64,000 nt of DNA from Algoriphagus sp. Y33 (GTDB taxonomy: Bacteria > Bacteroidota > Bacteroidia > Cytophagales > Cyclobacteriaceae): contig NZ_CP061947.1 in the NCBI RefSeq assembly GCF_014838715.1, positions 1,612,001 to 1,676,000 of the forward strand, given 5' to 3'. Every line of letters starts with the position of its first letter. Position 1 is the first letter of the stretch. A model generated the notes under the pieces. That model saw only the letters and a program-made list of their open reading frames with translations. It was not told the origin of the DNA and ran no database searches. Shown here piece after piece: positions 9,040 to 18,128 of this stretch. Made by a program: the position numbers and the translations under genes.

Positions 9040-10251
9040 ATGAAGAAGCTAATTCTATCAATCGCCTTGATCGGTGCAACGACCTTGGCTTTTGGACAAA
9101 AAAAAGTGGTTCGTTCTGCAGGGAAGAACTTTAAATCAGGAGACTTACCTGCAGCGATGGCTGATATCGAAGCAGCAAGTTCTGATCCGGAAACAGGAAA
9201 TGATCCCGCTACGTATCTGCTTAAAGCTCAAATCCAGACCAAGATGTTTGGATCCGACTCCTCCAATACAGCTGCTACTGTAGAAACGGGAAAAGCCGCA
9301 TTGGAGACATATAACAAGGCCTTTGAAATGGGCGGAGGTAAAAAAGATGAAGGTGTAGGTAAAGATATCTATGCTGAAGATATGCCTGGAGTACCTGATA
9401 ATTTGAGACCTTACTCTATTTTTACTCTTAAGAATGCATCGTTTGATAAAGCGATCGATAGGTATAATGACGAGGATCTTGAGATGGCATATGAATTCTT
9501 TGATTTGGCTGGAGAAATAGATCTTACCGATACAACAGTACACTACAATGCAGGATTTATTGCAAATGATTTGGGCAAATTCGATGAAGCGAAGAAGCAT
9601 TTCGGGTACTTGCTTGATATAGAAGAGTACAACAAATTGACTGTTTACTACTTAATGATTCAAATCTTGAGCGGTGAGGATAAAAATCCTGAAGCCGCTT
9701 ATGACATCATCATGCAGGGTAGAGAAGATTATCCTGAAGATAAAGTACTTGCAGAATATGAAATCCAATTATTGCTTCAGTTGAATAAAATGGATGAGGC
9801 AATGGCTTCTATTCAGGAAGCGTTGAAAAACGATCCAAACAATGCCGGAATCCTTTTGAGATCAGGTTATCTCAAGGAGCAAGCGGGTGATAGTGAAGGA
9901 GCGTTGGCTGATTATAAAAAGTCTGTTGAAGTAGATCCTGAATTCTATGATGGCAATTACTATGCAGGTGCGCTTTTATTGGATAAGTCTTTAAAAATTC
10001 TCAATGAATTAAATGCCCTATCTGATGACGAGTGGGAAGCTAAATCCGCATCAATGGGAGAGGAAGCAAATTCTTATTACAGGGAAGCTGTAGGGTACTT
10101 CGAAAAGGCTTTGGAAATTAAACCTGAGAATACTGAAGTAATGATTATTTTATTTCAAGTTCACTCGCGCCTGAAGAATACTGAAGAAGTTGAGAAATAC
10201 AATAAAATGTTGATAGAACTGAAAGGAGCCAACTGGCAGGAAAATCTGTAA
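9040..10251 (+). CDS. exported TPR-repeat protein
   Basis: The 403-residue protein has a signal peptide (MKKLILSIALIGATTLAFG) and then several tetratricopeptide-like helical pairs, the clearest being TVHYNAGFIANDLGKFDEAKKHFGYLLDI, MDEAMASIQEALKNDPNNAGILLRSGYLKEQAGDSEGALADYKKSVEVDPEF and the C-terminal ALEIKPENTEVMIILFQVHSRL pair. It is probably a periplasmic scaffold for protein contacts. It lies 27 bases downstream of gyrA and ends at a strong terminator, so it may share the gyrA transcript. No specific partner can be named. Confidence 0.85.
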   Translation: MKKLILSIALIGATTLAFGQKKVVRSAGKNFKSGDLPAAMADIEAASSDPETGNDPATYLLKAQIQTKMFGSDSSNTAATVETGKAALETYNKAFEMGGGKKDEGVGKDIYAEDMPGVPDNLRPYSIFTLKNASFDKAIDRYNDEDLEMAYEFFDLAGEIDLTDTTVHYNAGFIANDLGKFDEAKKHFGYLLDIEEYNKLTVYYLMIQILSGEDKNPEAAYDIIMQGREDYPEDKVLAEYEIQLLLQLNKMDEAMASIQEALKNDPNNAGILLRSGYLKEQAGDSEGALADYKKSVEVDPEFYDGNYYAGALLLDKSLKILNELNALSDDEWEAKSASMGEEANSYYREAVGYFEKALEIKPENTEVMIILFQVHSRLKNTEEVEKYNKMLIELKGANWQENL

Positions 10252-10270
10252 TCTACTGATTTGACCCTTG

Positions 10271-10308
10271 AAAGGCCTCTGAATTTTGATTCAGAGGCCT
10301 TTTTATTT
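10271..10308 (+). terminator. rho-independent terminator after the TPR gene
   Basis: A 13-bp perfect stem (AAAGGCCTCTGAA / TTCAGAGGCCTTT) with a six-base loop runs into a T-rich tract. It starts 20 bases after the stop of the TPR gene and ends the gyrA-TPR unit. Confidence 0.92.
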
Positions 10309-10428
10309 AAATCCAACTACAGGAATCCGGAAGGTGCTTGTGAAAGTTGGAAATAAGTGTCTTCAAAAAATATTATGGACTGAGTTTTGCAATAGTTTTA
10401 TCTTTGCATTCGAAAATTTAAAGAAGTG

Positions 10429-11559
10429 ATGCGATTGCAGACAGTGCCGATTATAATGTGTATTTTTTTTGTATTGGGCTTTAACCAAGTCGGTGCACAA
10501 TCGAAAAGATTCATAGAAGTTTCTTATGATCAAGGGCCTATCATTGGCAACAATAAGGACTGGGCGGATGAGCTAATTAATAAAATTAATTATTCGGCTA
10601 TTGATGTACGGGTTGGTTGGAGAAGTTCCAACGCTACATATTATAATTACATAAACAGATATCCTAGTTATGGATTGGGAGTGACTTCTTCGGTTGGCTA
10701 TAATCCTGAAATAGGAAGGCCAATGGGGGTTTATGGATTTGGGGAGTTCCCTTTTGGTAAGAATAATATTTACCGAAAACTCAATTTCGGCTATTTCGCT
10801 CAAATTGGTCTTGGGTTTAATATGAATCCGTTTGACACTGACACCAATCCACTCAATGGATTTGTGGGTACAGCACTTAATGTGCATGTTCATTTTGGAT
10901 TAAAAGCAAATTATGAACTGTCTAAGTCATTTGGGATCTTCGCTTCTGTAGGCACAAAGCATTATTCCAATGGTTCTATCAAAAAGCCTAACGCAGGGAT
11001 CAATTTTGTTCCCATAGCAATTGGGCTTCGAATGAATATAGACCAAGAGAAATTCAATCCCGGTGCCAGTCCTGTTTTTCCTCCCTTAGAGAAAGTAGGG
11101 GTATGGAATATTGCGGCCTATACAGGATTGAAAAGTTATGAAATTGATGAGCCAGCTTATTTCAGAGGAGGTTTGGGAGTGAATTATCTCTGGGAAATTT
11201 CATATAAATATAGAGGAGGTATAGGAATTGATTGGTTTTATGGCGCAGGGGCTAGAGATAGATACCCCGGTGAAAGTATTAATTTTTCTGATGTGAATTC
11301 CTTTGCTGTGGTGGGCTCCTGGGAATGGAAATTGACGGAGAATTTATATATGCCTATTGCGATCGGTGTTTATTTAAGTAAAGCACACTATAACCAGGAA
11401 ACCACTGGATTCTACGAGCGAATAGGCGTGCGCTACAGAATGAATAATAACGTATTTGCAGGAGTGCAGATCAAGGCACATAAAGCAAAGGCTGACTTCT
11501 TTGAGTTTACTGTGGGGTACACCATTCCGGGAAAATTGAGAAAAATGGTTAACCGTTAG
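10429..11559 (+). CDS. PagL-like acyloxyacyl hydrolase / lipid A 3-O-deacylase family barrel
   Basis: This exported protein (376 residues from the ATG at 10429; a GTG one codon upstream is less likely) has a signal peptide ending VGAQ and an outer-membrane barrel pattern. In the middle, ASVGTKHYSNGSIKKPNAGINF resembles the PagL active-site strand, with the H-x-S pair at His178 and Ser180 followed by SNG. PagL removes the 3-O acyl chain of lipid A in the outer membrane. It is about twice as long as Pseudomonas PagL, with a second barrel-like half (residues ~215-376). Lipid A remodelling is therefore inferred, not shown. A TATCTTTG box (10399-10406) fits the Bacteroidota -7 consensus. Confidence 0.7.
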   Translation: MRLQTVPIIMCIFFVLGFNQVGAQSKRFIEVSYDQGPIIGNNKDWADELINKINYSAIDVRVGWRSSNATYYNYINRYPSYGLGVTSSVGYNPEIGRPMGVYGFGEFPFGKNNIYRKLNFGYFAQIGLGFNMNPFDTDTNPLNGFVGTALNVHVHFGLKANYELSKSFGIFASVGTKHYSNGSIKKPNAGINFVPIAIGLRMNIDQEKFNPGASPVFPPLEKVGVWNIAAYTGLKSYEIDEPAYFRGGLGVNYLWEISYKYRGGIGIDWFYGAGARDRYPGESINFSDVNSFAVVGSWEWKLTENLYMPIAIGVYLSKAHYNQETTGFYERIGVRYRMNNNVFAGVQIKAHKAKADFFEFTVGYTIPGKLRKMVNR

Positions 11560-11641
11560 CCTGTTCTTTTTCCTTTAATCAAAAAATATTTTTATTTCCA
11601 TTGGCCTTGTTCTAGCTTGTAGGGATAAACTATGCCCATTT

Positions 11642-14101
11642 ATGACCAAGCCTATTATGCTCAGCTATTTAGTGTTTATCTGCCTTTTGCTGAATAGTTT
11701 GATTTGTGTTTCACAGACCCTTCCTTCCTCACAGATTTATCATCAGCTACTTCAGCTAAAAGAAACCAAAAGAGTGCTTTACGTAGCTGCGCACCCTGAT
11801 GATGAAAATACACAGCTGATTGCTGCTCTTGGGAATGGAGAACATGTACAGGTAGCTTATTTGAGTTTGACGAGAGGTGATGGAGGTCAGAATTTGCTGG
11901 GAAAAGAACTGGGAATAGAACTGGGGCAGATCAGAACTCAGGAATTGATTCGAGCGCGTGAGATAGATGGGGGAATGCAGTTTTTTACCAGAGCGTTGGA
12001 TTTTGGTTATTCTAAAAATCCGGATGAAACTCTGCAAAATTGGGATAAGAAAAAGGTGCTTTCAGATGTAGTATGGGTAGTCAGAAAGTTCAAACCTGAT
12101 ATTATTATTACCCGGTTCAACACTGTGCCCGGAGGAGGTAATCACGGACACCATACTACTTCTGCAATTTTGGCTGAAGAAGCTTTTGACTTAGCTGCTG
12201 ATCCAAAAGCATTTCCTGAACAATTAAACTATGTGGATACTTGGCAGACAAGAAGACTCTTTTGGAACTCGTATAATTTTGGTGGAGAATTTCAGCCTGT
12301 AGAGACCGAGAAATATGCTGTTTTTCAAGTAGGTGAATACGATAATTTGCTTGGAAAGACGTATAGCCAAATTGCAGCGGATAGCCGAACCATGCACAAA
12401 TCCCAGGGATTTGGAGCTACCCCAAGAATAGGCGCCGCCGAGGATCATCTTCAATTCATCAAAGGAGAATCGTTTGAAATGTCAGCTTTTGAAGGAATTC
12501 AGAGCCGCTGGAGAGAGTTTGATGGAGGGCAGGAAATAGAGGCTATGATTCAAACTGCGATTGAAGAGTTTGACTTTAAAAATCCCGTAGCCAATATTAA
12601 ATCTCTGATGCAGATTCGGGCTAAGCTTTCAGCACATGACCCCGAAGCTTTTTGGATCGCAGAAAAGGCGCAGAAATTGGATAGGTTGATTTTTCAGGTA
12701 ATAGGTTTGAAAATGGAGTTTGTCACGAATCAGGAACTGGGCTTTGGGGGTGAGGACATCAAGGCAAACCTTGTAGTAAACAATCCTTCAGATGTTTTGA
12801 TTACGGATGTTTCACTGCAGCTTTATGACACGTACTATTCTTCCGGGAAAAAGATAGCTGTCAAGAATGATCCGGTTGAAATTCCCGTTGAATTTCAACC
12901 GGATGTAAATGCTCCTGTTTCACAGCCTTATTGGCTGGAAAATCCTGTAATGGATGCGATCTACGATATAAGAGATCAGCAAATGATAGGTAAGCCTTTC
13001 AACGACATGAAAGTAGGAGGAGAGCTGTCTTTCAACATTGAAGGACAAGAGTTCAACATAGCAATTCCTTTGGAATACAAATACAATGATCAGGTCGATG
13101 GAGAAGTGAAGCAGCCATTTACGATTGTTCCGGAAATTGACTTGGAAGTATCCGATCAAAATGTGTTTCTTATTCCCGGAGTAGACCCTGTAGTCACAGT
13201 TACTGTCAATTTTCACGGTAAACTAAAAAAAGGTGAATTGTCTTTTGAAAATCTTCAAGATTCTGAATACGAAATGTTGGGAGTAGAAGATAACCTAACT
13301 CAGAGAAAGAGAATTTACCGAGTTTCATTCAAATTGGATAAAAATGAAAAGAGAGAAGTTGTCGCTCGATTCAGCACTTCTGAAGGCCAAGTTTTTGATC
13401 AGATTACCCATCGGATTTCATATAAGCATATCCCGAATCTCACCTATTTTTCTAAGGCTGCCATCAATTTGATTCAGGAAAACTGGAATGTTTCCAAAGC
13501 GAAAATCGGATACATCATGGGGGCTGGGGACGATGTGCCGGCGGTACTTTCATCTTTAGGGTATCAAGTTACAGAAATTACCGATTATTCTTTGGTAAAT
13601 CTCTCTCAATACAAAAGTATCGTAGTGGGAATCAGAGCTTACAACACAAATTCAGCACTTGCCGCCAACGAAGAAAATCTAATGACGTATGTAGAAAACG
13701 GGGGTACGGTAGTGGTGCAGTACAACGTGAGTAGACCTCTTCTGATTAAAAATTTCGGGCCTTATCCATTTGCAATCAGCAGAGATCGGGTCACAGTAGA
13801 AAATTCTCCTTTTGAGGCTGATTGGGATCATCCCGTTCTGGCTGGTCCAAATAAGATAACGGAAGCTGATTTTGACGATTGGGTTCAGGAAAGAGGATTA
13901 TATTTTGAATCAGATATCGCTCCGGAATATTCTACTCCACTTTCTTTCCAAGACCCGGGCGAAGAGCCTCTGAGAGGTTCATTGATTTATACCACCTATG
14001 GTGAAGGTACCTATATTTATACAGGAATCTCGTTCTTTAGAGAACTGCCTGCAGGAGTACCGGGAGCGACTAAACTATTTATCAATCTGATCGAACAGTA
14101 A
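11642..14101 (+). CDS. PIG-L family deacetylase with C-terminal GATase1-like domain
   Basis: The 819-residue exported protein begins with a signal peptide (ending CVSQ) and a LmbE/PIG-L zinc deacetylase domain. The zinc and catalytic motif AAHPDDEN lies at residues 49-56, and the second zinc motif GNHGHHTTS at 166-174. PIG-L enzymes remove N-acetyl groups from sugar substrates. A middle beta-rich part (about 350-600) follows, then a C-terminal domain (about 615-819) with GYIMGAGDDVPAVLSSLGYQVTEI and VVVGIRAYNTN, resembling the ThuA/GATase1-like fold. A tiny ORF and a sodium:solute symporter follow immediately, suggesting that it liberates a sugar or amino sugar that is then imported. The substrate is unknown. 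Confidence 0.88.
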   Translation: MTKPIMLSYLVFICLLLNSLICVSQTLPSSQIYHQLLQLKETKRVLYVAAHPDDENTQLIAALGNGEHVQVAYLSLTRGDGGQNLLGKELGIELGQIRTQELIRAREIDGGMQFFTRALDFGYSKNPDETLQNWDKKKVLSDVVWVVRKFKPDIIITRFNTVPGGGNHGHHTTSAILAEEAFDLAADPKAFPEQLNYVDTWQTRRLFWNSYNFGGEFQPVETEKYAVFQVGEYDNLLGKTYSQIAADSRTMHKSQGFGATPRIGAAEDHLQFIKGESFEMSAFEGIQSRWREFDGGQEIEAMIQTAIEEFDFKNPVANIKSLMQIRAKLSAHDPEAFWIAEKAQKLDRLIFQVIGLKMEFVTNQELGFGGEDIKANLVVNNPSDVLITDVSLQLYDTYYSSGKKIAVKNDPVEIPVEFQPDVNAPVSQPYWLENPVMDAIYDIRDQQMIGKPFNDMKVGGELSFNIEGQEFNIAIPLEYKYNDQVDGEVKQPFTIVPEIDLEVSDQNVFLIPGVDPVVTVTVNFHGKLKKGELSFENLQDSEYEMLGVEDNLTQRKRIYRVSFKLDKNEKREVVARFSTSEGQVFDQITHRISYKHIPNLTYFSKAAINLIQENWNVSKAKIGYIMGAGDDVPAVLSSLGYQVTEITDYSLVNLSQYKSIVVGIRAYNTNSALAANEENLMTYVENGGTVVVQYNVSRPLLIKNFGPYPFAISRDRVTVENSPFEADWDHPVLAGPNKITEADFDDWVQERGLYFESDIAPEYSTPLSFQDPGEEPLRGSLIYTTYGEGTYIYTGISFFRELPAGVPGATKLFINLIEQ

Positions 14102-14103
14102 TT

Positions 14104-14208
14104 TTGGAGGAAAAACCTATACGTTGGAAATACCTGTATGCGGGATTGATGGCATGCCTTTTTTTACTTATGGCCTTTTTCTATTGGCTTAAAGTAGCCT
14201 ACGCATGA
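14104..14208 (+). CDS. candidate small single-span membrane protein
   Basis: Between the PIG-L gene and the symporter there is a 34-codon frame starting at a TTG three bases after the PIG-L stop and ending in an ATGA overlap with the symporter start. It would encode LEEKPIRWKYLYAG followed by a hydrophobic segment (LMACLFLLMAFFYWLKVAYA), which is a good single transmembrane helix with positive charges before it. A possible ATT start lies one codon upstream. The overlaps on both sides suggest translational coupling. It is short and lacks an ATG start, so it could be chance, but its composition and placement support a real small membrane protein partnering the transporter. Confidence 0.45.
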   Translation: MEEKPIRWKYLYAGLMACLFLLMAFFYWLKVAYA

Positions 14209-15926
14209 GCACGCTGGATTGGATAGTTCTTTTTGGGACATTGGCACTTATAGCTACATACGGGGTCTATAAAACCTATGGAGCTAATAGTCTCGATTCT
14301 TATCTAAGGGGTAAAAACTCCATGAACTGGTGGTCAATTGGTTTGTCCATAATGGCCACTCAAGCCTCGGCAATTACATTTTTGAGCACACCCGGGCAGG
14401 CGTATGAAGACGGGATGAGGTTTATTCAGTTTTACTTTGGGTTGCCGCTGGCAATGATTATTATTTCGGTGGTTTTTATTCCGATTTATTATCGTTTGAA
14501 AGTTTATACCGCATATGAGTTCTTGGAAAATCGCTTTGATTTGAAAACAAGGACACTTGCGGCTTTACTCTTTATACTCCAGAGAGGTTTGGCAGCGGGA
14601 ATTACCATCTATGCACCTGCGATTATTTTGTCCACCTTACTCGGATGGAATTTGACAGCTACAAATATCCTAATCGGCTCGGTGGTTATCCTGTATACAG
14701 TTTCTGGTGGTACAGAGGCTGTTTCCATCACACAAAAGCAGCAAATGGCCGTGATGATGGGCGGGATGATTCTGGCTGGAATTATTGTGATACAGATGCT
14801 TCCTATTTCCTTTCGGGAAGCCCTTCATGTAGCGGGAAAGATGGACAAGCTGAATATGATCAACTTGGAATTTGATATTTCGGATAGATACAATGTCTGG
14901 TCTGGAATGACTGCTGCGGTTTTTCTTTTCCTTTCGTATTTTGGCACGGATCAAAGCCAGGTACAGCGCTATCTTTCTGGGCAGACGCTTTCCCAGAGTA
15001 GGATGGGGTTGATTATGAATGGATTCTTGAAGATCCCCATGCAATTCATTATTCTCTTTATAGGCGTGATGGTGTTTGTTTTTTACCAGTTCTTTTTACC
15101 TCCCGTAGTGTTCAACACAGTACAAACGGATAAGCTACGTCAAAGCGAATATGCAGGTGAGTTGGAAGAGTTGGAAGCAGAATATGCGGTGAATTTTGAG
15201 GAAAGTAAAATTTATTACCTGGATATGTTGAAGGCAATAGATGCGGAGGATAAACGTGGAGAATCTGAAATTAGGGACAAACTGACCGGTTTAAAATCCA
15301 TGCAAAACCGGATTAGAGATGATGTGAAAGAATTAATAGTGACCAATGACCCCTTGGCAGAGACTAGGGATACAGATTATGTGTTTATGCGCTTTGTGAT
15401 GGATCATTTGCCCAAGGGAATTATAGGCTTACTCTTCGCTGTGATCTTTTCTGCCGCCATGTCCTCTACAGCGTCAGAATTGAATGCATTGGGATCTACA
15501 AGCACTGTAGATTTATATAAGCGATCCATTAAGAAAAATGCCAGTGATAAACATTACCTGAAATCATCTAAGTTATTTACAGCTTTTTGGGGTATAGGAG
15601 CTATTCTCTTTGCTACTTATGCGTCGCTGTTTGAAAACTTGATTCAGGCTGTTAATCTACTTGGTTCCTTGTTTTATGGGACGATTCTCGGAATATTCCT
15701 TGTTGCTTTTTTTATGAAATGGGTGAAGGGACAAGCAGTGTTTATTGCAGCTCTGCTTTCCCAAGCATTGGTTTTGTTTGTGCATTTCAGAAATGGAGAT
15801 GTAGCGGACGGTAAGCTTTGGGATATAGGATTCTTATGGTATAACCCTATCGGCTGTTTGGCAGTAATGCTATTTGCGGCATTAATTCAGGCAGTGATTA
15901 CCCCTGGGAAGACCAGTGTAGACTAA
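14205..15926 (+). CDS. sodium:solute symporter (SSS family)
   Basis: The 573-residue inner-membrane protein has the transmembrane pattern of the SSS/SLC5 family: an N-terminal helix, then SIGLSIMATQASAITFLSTPGQAYEDGMRF in the sodium/substrate site region, SYFGTDQSQVQRYLSG, and the late AVIFSAAMSSTASELNALGS segment with the sodium-site serines and threonine. It probably imports a sugar or carboxylate with Na+. Between two membrane spans (about residues 307-392) lies a charged, helical insertion of about 85 residues. The start overlaps the small upstream ORF by four bases, and the PIG-L deacetylase upstream hints at a sugar-derived substrate. Confidence 0.92.
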   Translation: MSTLDWIVLFGTLALIATYGVYKTYGANSLDSYLRGKNSMNWWSIGLSIMATQASAITFLSTPGQAYEDGMRFIQFYFGLPLAMIIISVVFIPIYYRLKVYTAYEFLENRFDLKTRTLAALLFILQRGLAAGITIYAPAIILSTLLGWNLTATNILIGSVVILYTVSGGTEAVSITQKQQMAVMMGGMILAGIIVIQMLPISFREALHVAGKMDKLNMINLEFDISDRYNVWSGMTAAVFLFLSYFGTDQSQVQRYLSGQTLSQSRMGLIMNGFLKIPMQFIILFIGVMVFVFYQFFLPPVVFNTVQTDKLRQSEYAGELEELEAEYAVNFEESKIYYLDMLKAIDAEDKRGESEIRDKLTGLKSMQNRIRDDVKELIVTNDPLAETRDTDYVFMRFVMDHLPKGIIGLLFAVIFSAAMSSTASELNALGSTSTVDLYKRSIKKNASDKHYLKSSKLFTAFWGIGAILFATYASLFENLIQAVNLLGSLFYGTILGIFLVAFFMKWVKGQAVFIAALLSQALVLFVHFRNGDVADGKLWDIGFLWYNPIGCLAVMLFAALIQAVITPGKTSVD

Positions 15927-15935
15927 CTAGGGCTT

Positions 15936-15959
15936 GAAAATCCCAATTTTGGGATTTTC
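15936..15959 (+). terminator. hairpin after the symporter gene
   Basis: A 9-bp stem (GAAAATCCC / GGGATTTTC) with a short AT loop lies 10 bases after the symporter stop. The 3' arm itself contains TTTT. It is a plausible but weaker terminator. Confidence 0.5.
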
Positions 15960-16092
15960 TGATGTAGGAATTAAGTCCTATTGTGGACAATACCCTTGCA
16001 CTTGCTGAAAAACCGTTCGCATGAAAAATGGGTTAATCATTCAAAATGATAGCTTTTGATCTTTTATTGGCGTGTCTCAGTATGCCCTAACT

Positions 16093-16125
16093 AATAGAAG
16101 CCTCCCAAATGGGGAGGCTTCTATT
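16093..16125. terminator. perfect 14-bp hairpin between convergent genes
   Basis: AATAGAAGCCTCCC and GGGAGGCTTCTATT form a 14-bp perfect stem around a five-base loop. It lies between the symporter and the convergent DUF2911 gene, so it could terminate transcription from either side, although no long T-run follows on either strand. Confidence 0.6.
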
Positions 16126-16167
16126 ATATTTCCATCAGATTTTGACGGAAAACTAAACCAAAAGAAT

Positions 16168-17013
16168 TTATTTCAAAGATTTGATCAATCGTTCATTCAA
16201 ACCTACATAATCCGGATTTCCTGCTTCATCGGCCAAATTCATTGCTTTTTCGGCAGTTTCTACTGCAGTGGTTTTCTTGCCTAAAGCAGCTTCTATTTTA
16301 GCTTTCATGTGCATAGTCCAGTATTTCGGATCTTCTTCCACAGATTCATTGATCCAATTGTATGCCTGATTCATATCCTTACTGTTGGTGTAATAGTAGC
16401 TGGCAGCAGAGTAAAGTAAGCTAGGGTCTTTACTGTTTCCATCGATTACATAATCCTTGATTTGCGCCATCACAAGAGGATCTACTTCAGTTTCTATTCT
16501 GAAGCCCACACGGGTGTTTTCCCATTCCAATGATAGGTCAGATCCTGTATCAGTCATGTTGGCAAAGCTTATTTCGAAGGTTTCACTCTTTTTCTTGAGT
16601 TTTGTAGACTTGGCTTTAAAGCGAAGTACATCGTCACTTTGATCATATCCTATAGCTCCCCATAATTTGATGTTTTTGGAAAGGATCATCACCCACTCTG
16701 ATTTGCCCGGAATAGAATAAAGTGCATACTGGCCTGCAGGAATAGATTTTCCATCTATCAGTACGTCTGTAGAGAAGGAAAGTACTGTGGCACCATTTGC
16801 ACCGGTTCTCCAGACTTGTCCGTATGGAACCAGTTCTCCAAAAATTTTGCGCTCTTTCGTACTTGGTCTACTGTAATCCACAGTTACATCTGTCAAGCCC
16901 ACTTTTTGGGCAATCTTTGCTGAAGGTGATGCTTGAGGCATTTGGATCTGCTGAGCAAAGGAGATTAGTGCGCACAGCAAAAAGGTTAAGGTGAAAGCAA
17001 TCTTTTGTTTCAT
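16168..17013 (-). CDS. DUF2911 domain-containing exported protein
   Basis: The 281-residue protein starts with a signal peptide (ending LISFAQQ) and continues into a DUF2911 domain: PSAKIAQKVGLTDVTVDYSRPSTKERKIFGELVPYGQVWRTGANGATVLSFSTDV, with the strongly conserved VWRTGANGAT motif near residue 70 and IPAGQYALYSIPG after it. The C-terminal part (about 185-281) is helical, with repeats resembling TPRs (DMNQAYNWINESVEEDPKYWTMHMKAKI). The family is common in Bacteroidota and its function is not known; a periplasmic or surface location is likely. It is transcribed alone, convergent with the symporter operon. Confidence 0.9.
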   Translation of the reverse strand: MKQKIAFTLTFLLCALISFAQQIQMPQASPSAKIAQKVGLTDVTVDYSRPSTKERKIFGELVPYGQVWRTGANGATVLSFSTDVLIDGKSIPAGQYALYSIPGKSEWVMILSKNIKLWGAIGYDQSDDVLRFKAKSTKLKKKSETFEISFANMTDTGSDLSLEWENTRVGFRIETEVDPLVMAQIKDYVIDGNSKDPSLLYSAASYYYTNSKDMNQAYNWINESVEEDPKYWTMHMKAKIEAALGKKTTAVETAEKAMNLADEAGNPDYVGLNERLIKSLK

Positions 17014-17199
17014 TGGGATAGAAGTTATAATTTGGATTAAAGTTTCTTAAGCGTAAAATTTGAAAGTATGTTTGGAAAAGTGCTGCAATTTTATGCTTTT
17101 TAAATAAAAATTATAAAGTATAATGCGCAATTTTTCACACGGCCTAAAAGGTTTACCATATTTTTTCATCCTCAGTGTATCACATCCGTATAGAATAGT

Positions 17200-18120
17200 A
17201 TGAGTTTAGCAATTATAAGCCCCGGCAAGAACCCGGACGTTTGGATCAAAGAATTTAAAGCATTAGATCCTGATTTGGAAATTGAAATCTATCCTGAGAT
17301 TACCAAACCTGATAAAGTCGAATATGTTTTTCTGTGGCAGCACCCTGAAGGCATGCTTTCAGATTTCCCAAATTTGAAGTTGATCAGCTCCATGGGAGCC
17401 GGCGTAGACCATATTCTTAGAGATAAGTCGATTCCTTCGTCCATACCAATTGTTCGTATAGTGGATGAAAAGCTAACTTTTTCTATGACCAACTATGTGA
17501 TAATGGCTGTGTTGAATTTCCACAGGCAAACGGCTCGCTATCAAGTAAACCAAACAAAAAAAGTATGGGATATGAGCAACCCGGAATTGGATGTGACCGT
17601 GGGAGTGATGGGAGTGGGAGCATTGGGTAAAGATGTGATGGACAAGCTCAGCTACATGGGGTTTCATGTAGTGGGATTTGGATTTTCAGAAAAACCTAAT
17701 TTTGAATATCCCTATTATTCTAAGGAAGGATTGGAGAAATTTTTAAAGGAGGTGAATGTGTTGGTCTGCTTGCTACCACTTACACCTGACACTGAGAATA
17801 TTTTGAATACTGAGCTTTTTGAGAAATGCAACCCCTATACTTATCTCATCAATGTGGCCAGAGGTAAACATTTGGTAGAGGCTGATTTGATAAAAGCACT
17901 GGAAAATGGACAGTTGGCCGGTGCCATGTTGGATGTATATAAAGAGGAACCTTTACCAAAAGACCATCCTTTCTGGGAAAACAATAAAATATCGATGACT
18001 CCGCACATAGCGAGTGTGACAAATCCAAAGGCGGCTGCACCTCAAGTGATAGAAAACATCAAACGGATCAAGGAAAACAGAGAGCTTATTAATGTTGTTA
18101 ATCGAAAAAGAGGTTACTAA
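17200..18120 (+). CDS. D-2-hydroxyacid dehydrogenase, GhrA (glyoxylate/hydroxypyruvate reductase A) type
   Basis: The 306-residue cytoplasmic enzyme belongs to the D-isomer-specific 2-hydroxyacid dehydrogenases. A Rossmann motif GVMGVGALG lies at residues 135-143. The catalytic trio is present as Arg221 (NVARGKHL), Glu250 (YKEEPLP) and His269 (MTPHIAS). The short N-terminal substrate domain with FLWQHPEGM and SMGAGVDHIL is typical of GhrA, which reduces glyoxylate and hydroxypyruvate with NADPH. The substrate is inferred from the subfamily. It is followed eight bases later by a universal stress protein gene, so the two are probably an operon. Confidence 0.88.
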   Translation: MSLAIISPGKNPDVWIKEFKALDPDLEIEIYPEITKPDKVEYVFLWQHPEGMLSDFPNLKLISSMGAGVDHILRDKSIPSSIPIVRIVDEKLTFSMTNYVIMAVLNFHRQTARYQVNQTKKVWDMSNPELDVTVGVMGVGALGKDVMDKLSYMGFHVVGFGFSEKPNFEYPYYSKEGLEKFLKEVNVLVCLLPLTPDTENILNTELFEKCNPYTYLINVARGKHLVEADLIKALENGQLAGAMLDVYKEEPLPKDHPFWENNKISMTPHIASVTNPKAAAPQVIENIKRIKENRELINVVNRKRGY

Positions 18121-18128
18121 AATACGCT

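Noticed and set aside
9145..9600. 151-codon open frame antisense to the exported TPR gene
   Set aside because: Mirror of a well-supported coding gene; rich in Ile, Phe and Cys, as usual for an antisense reading of an acidic helical protein.
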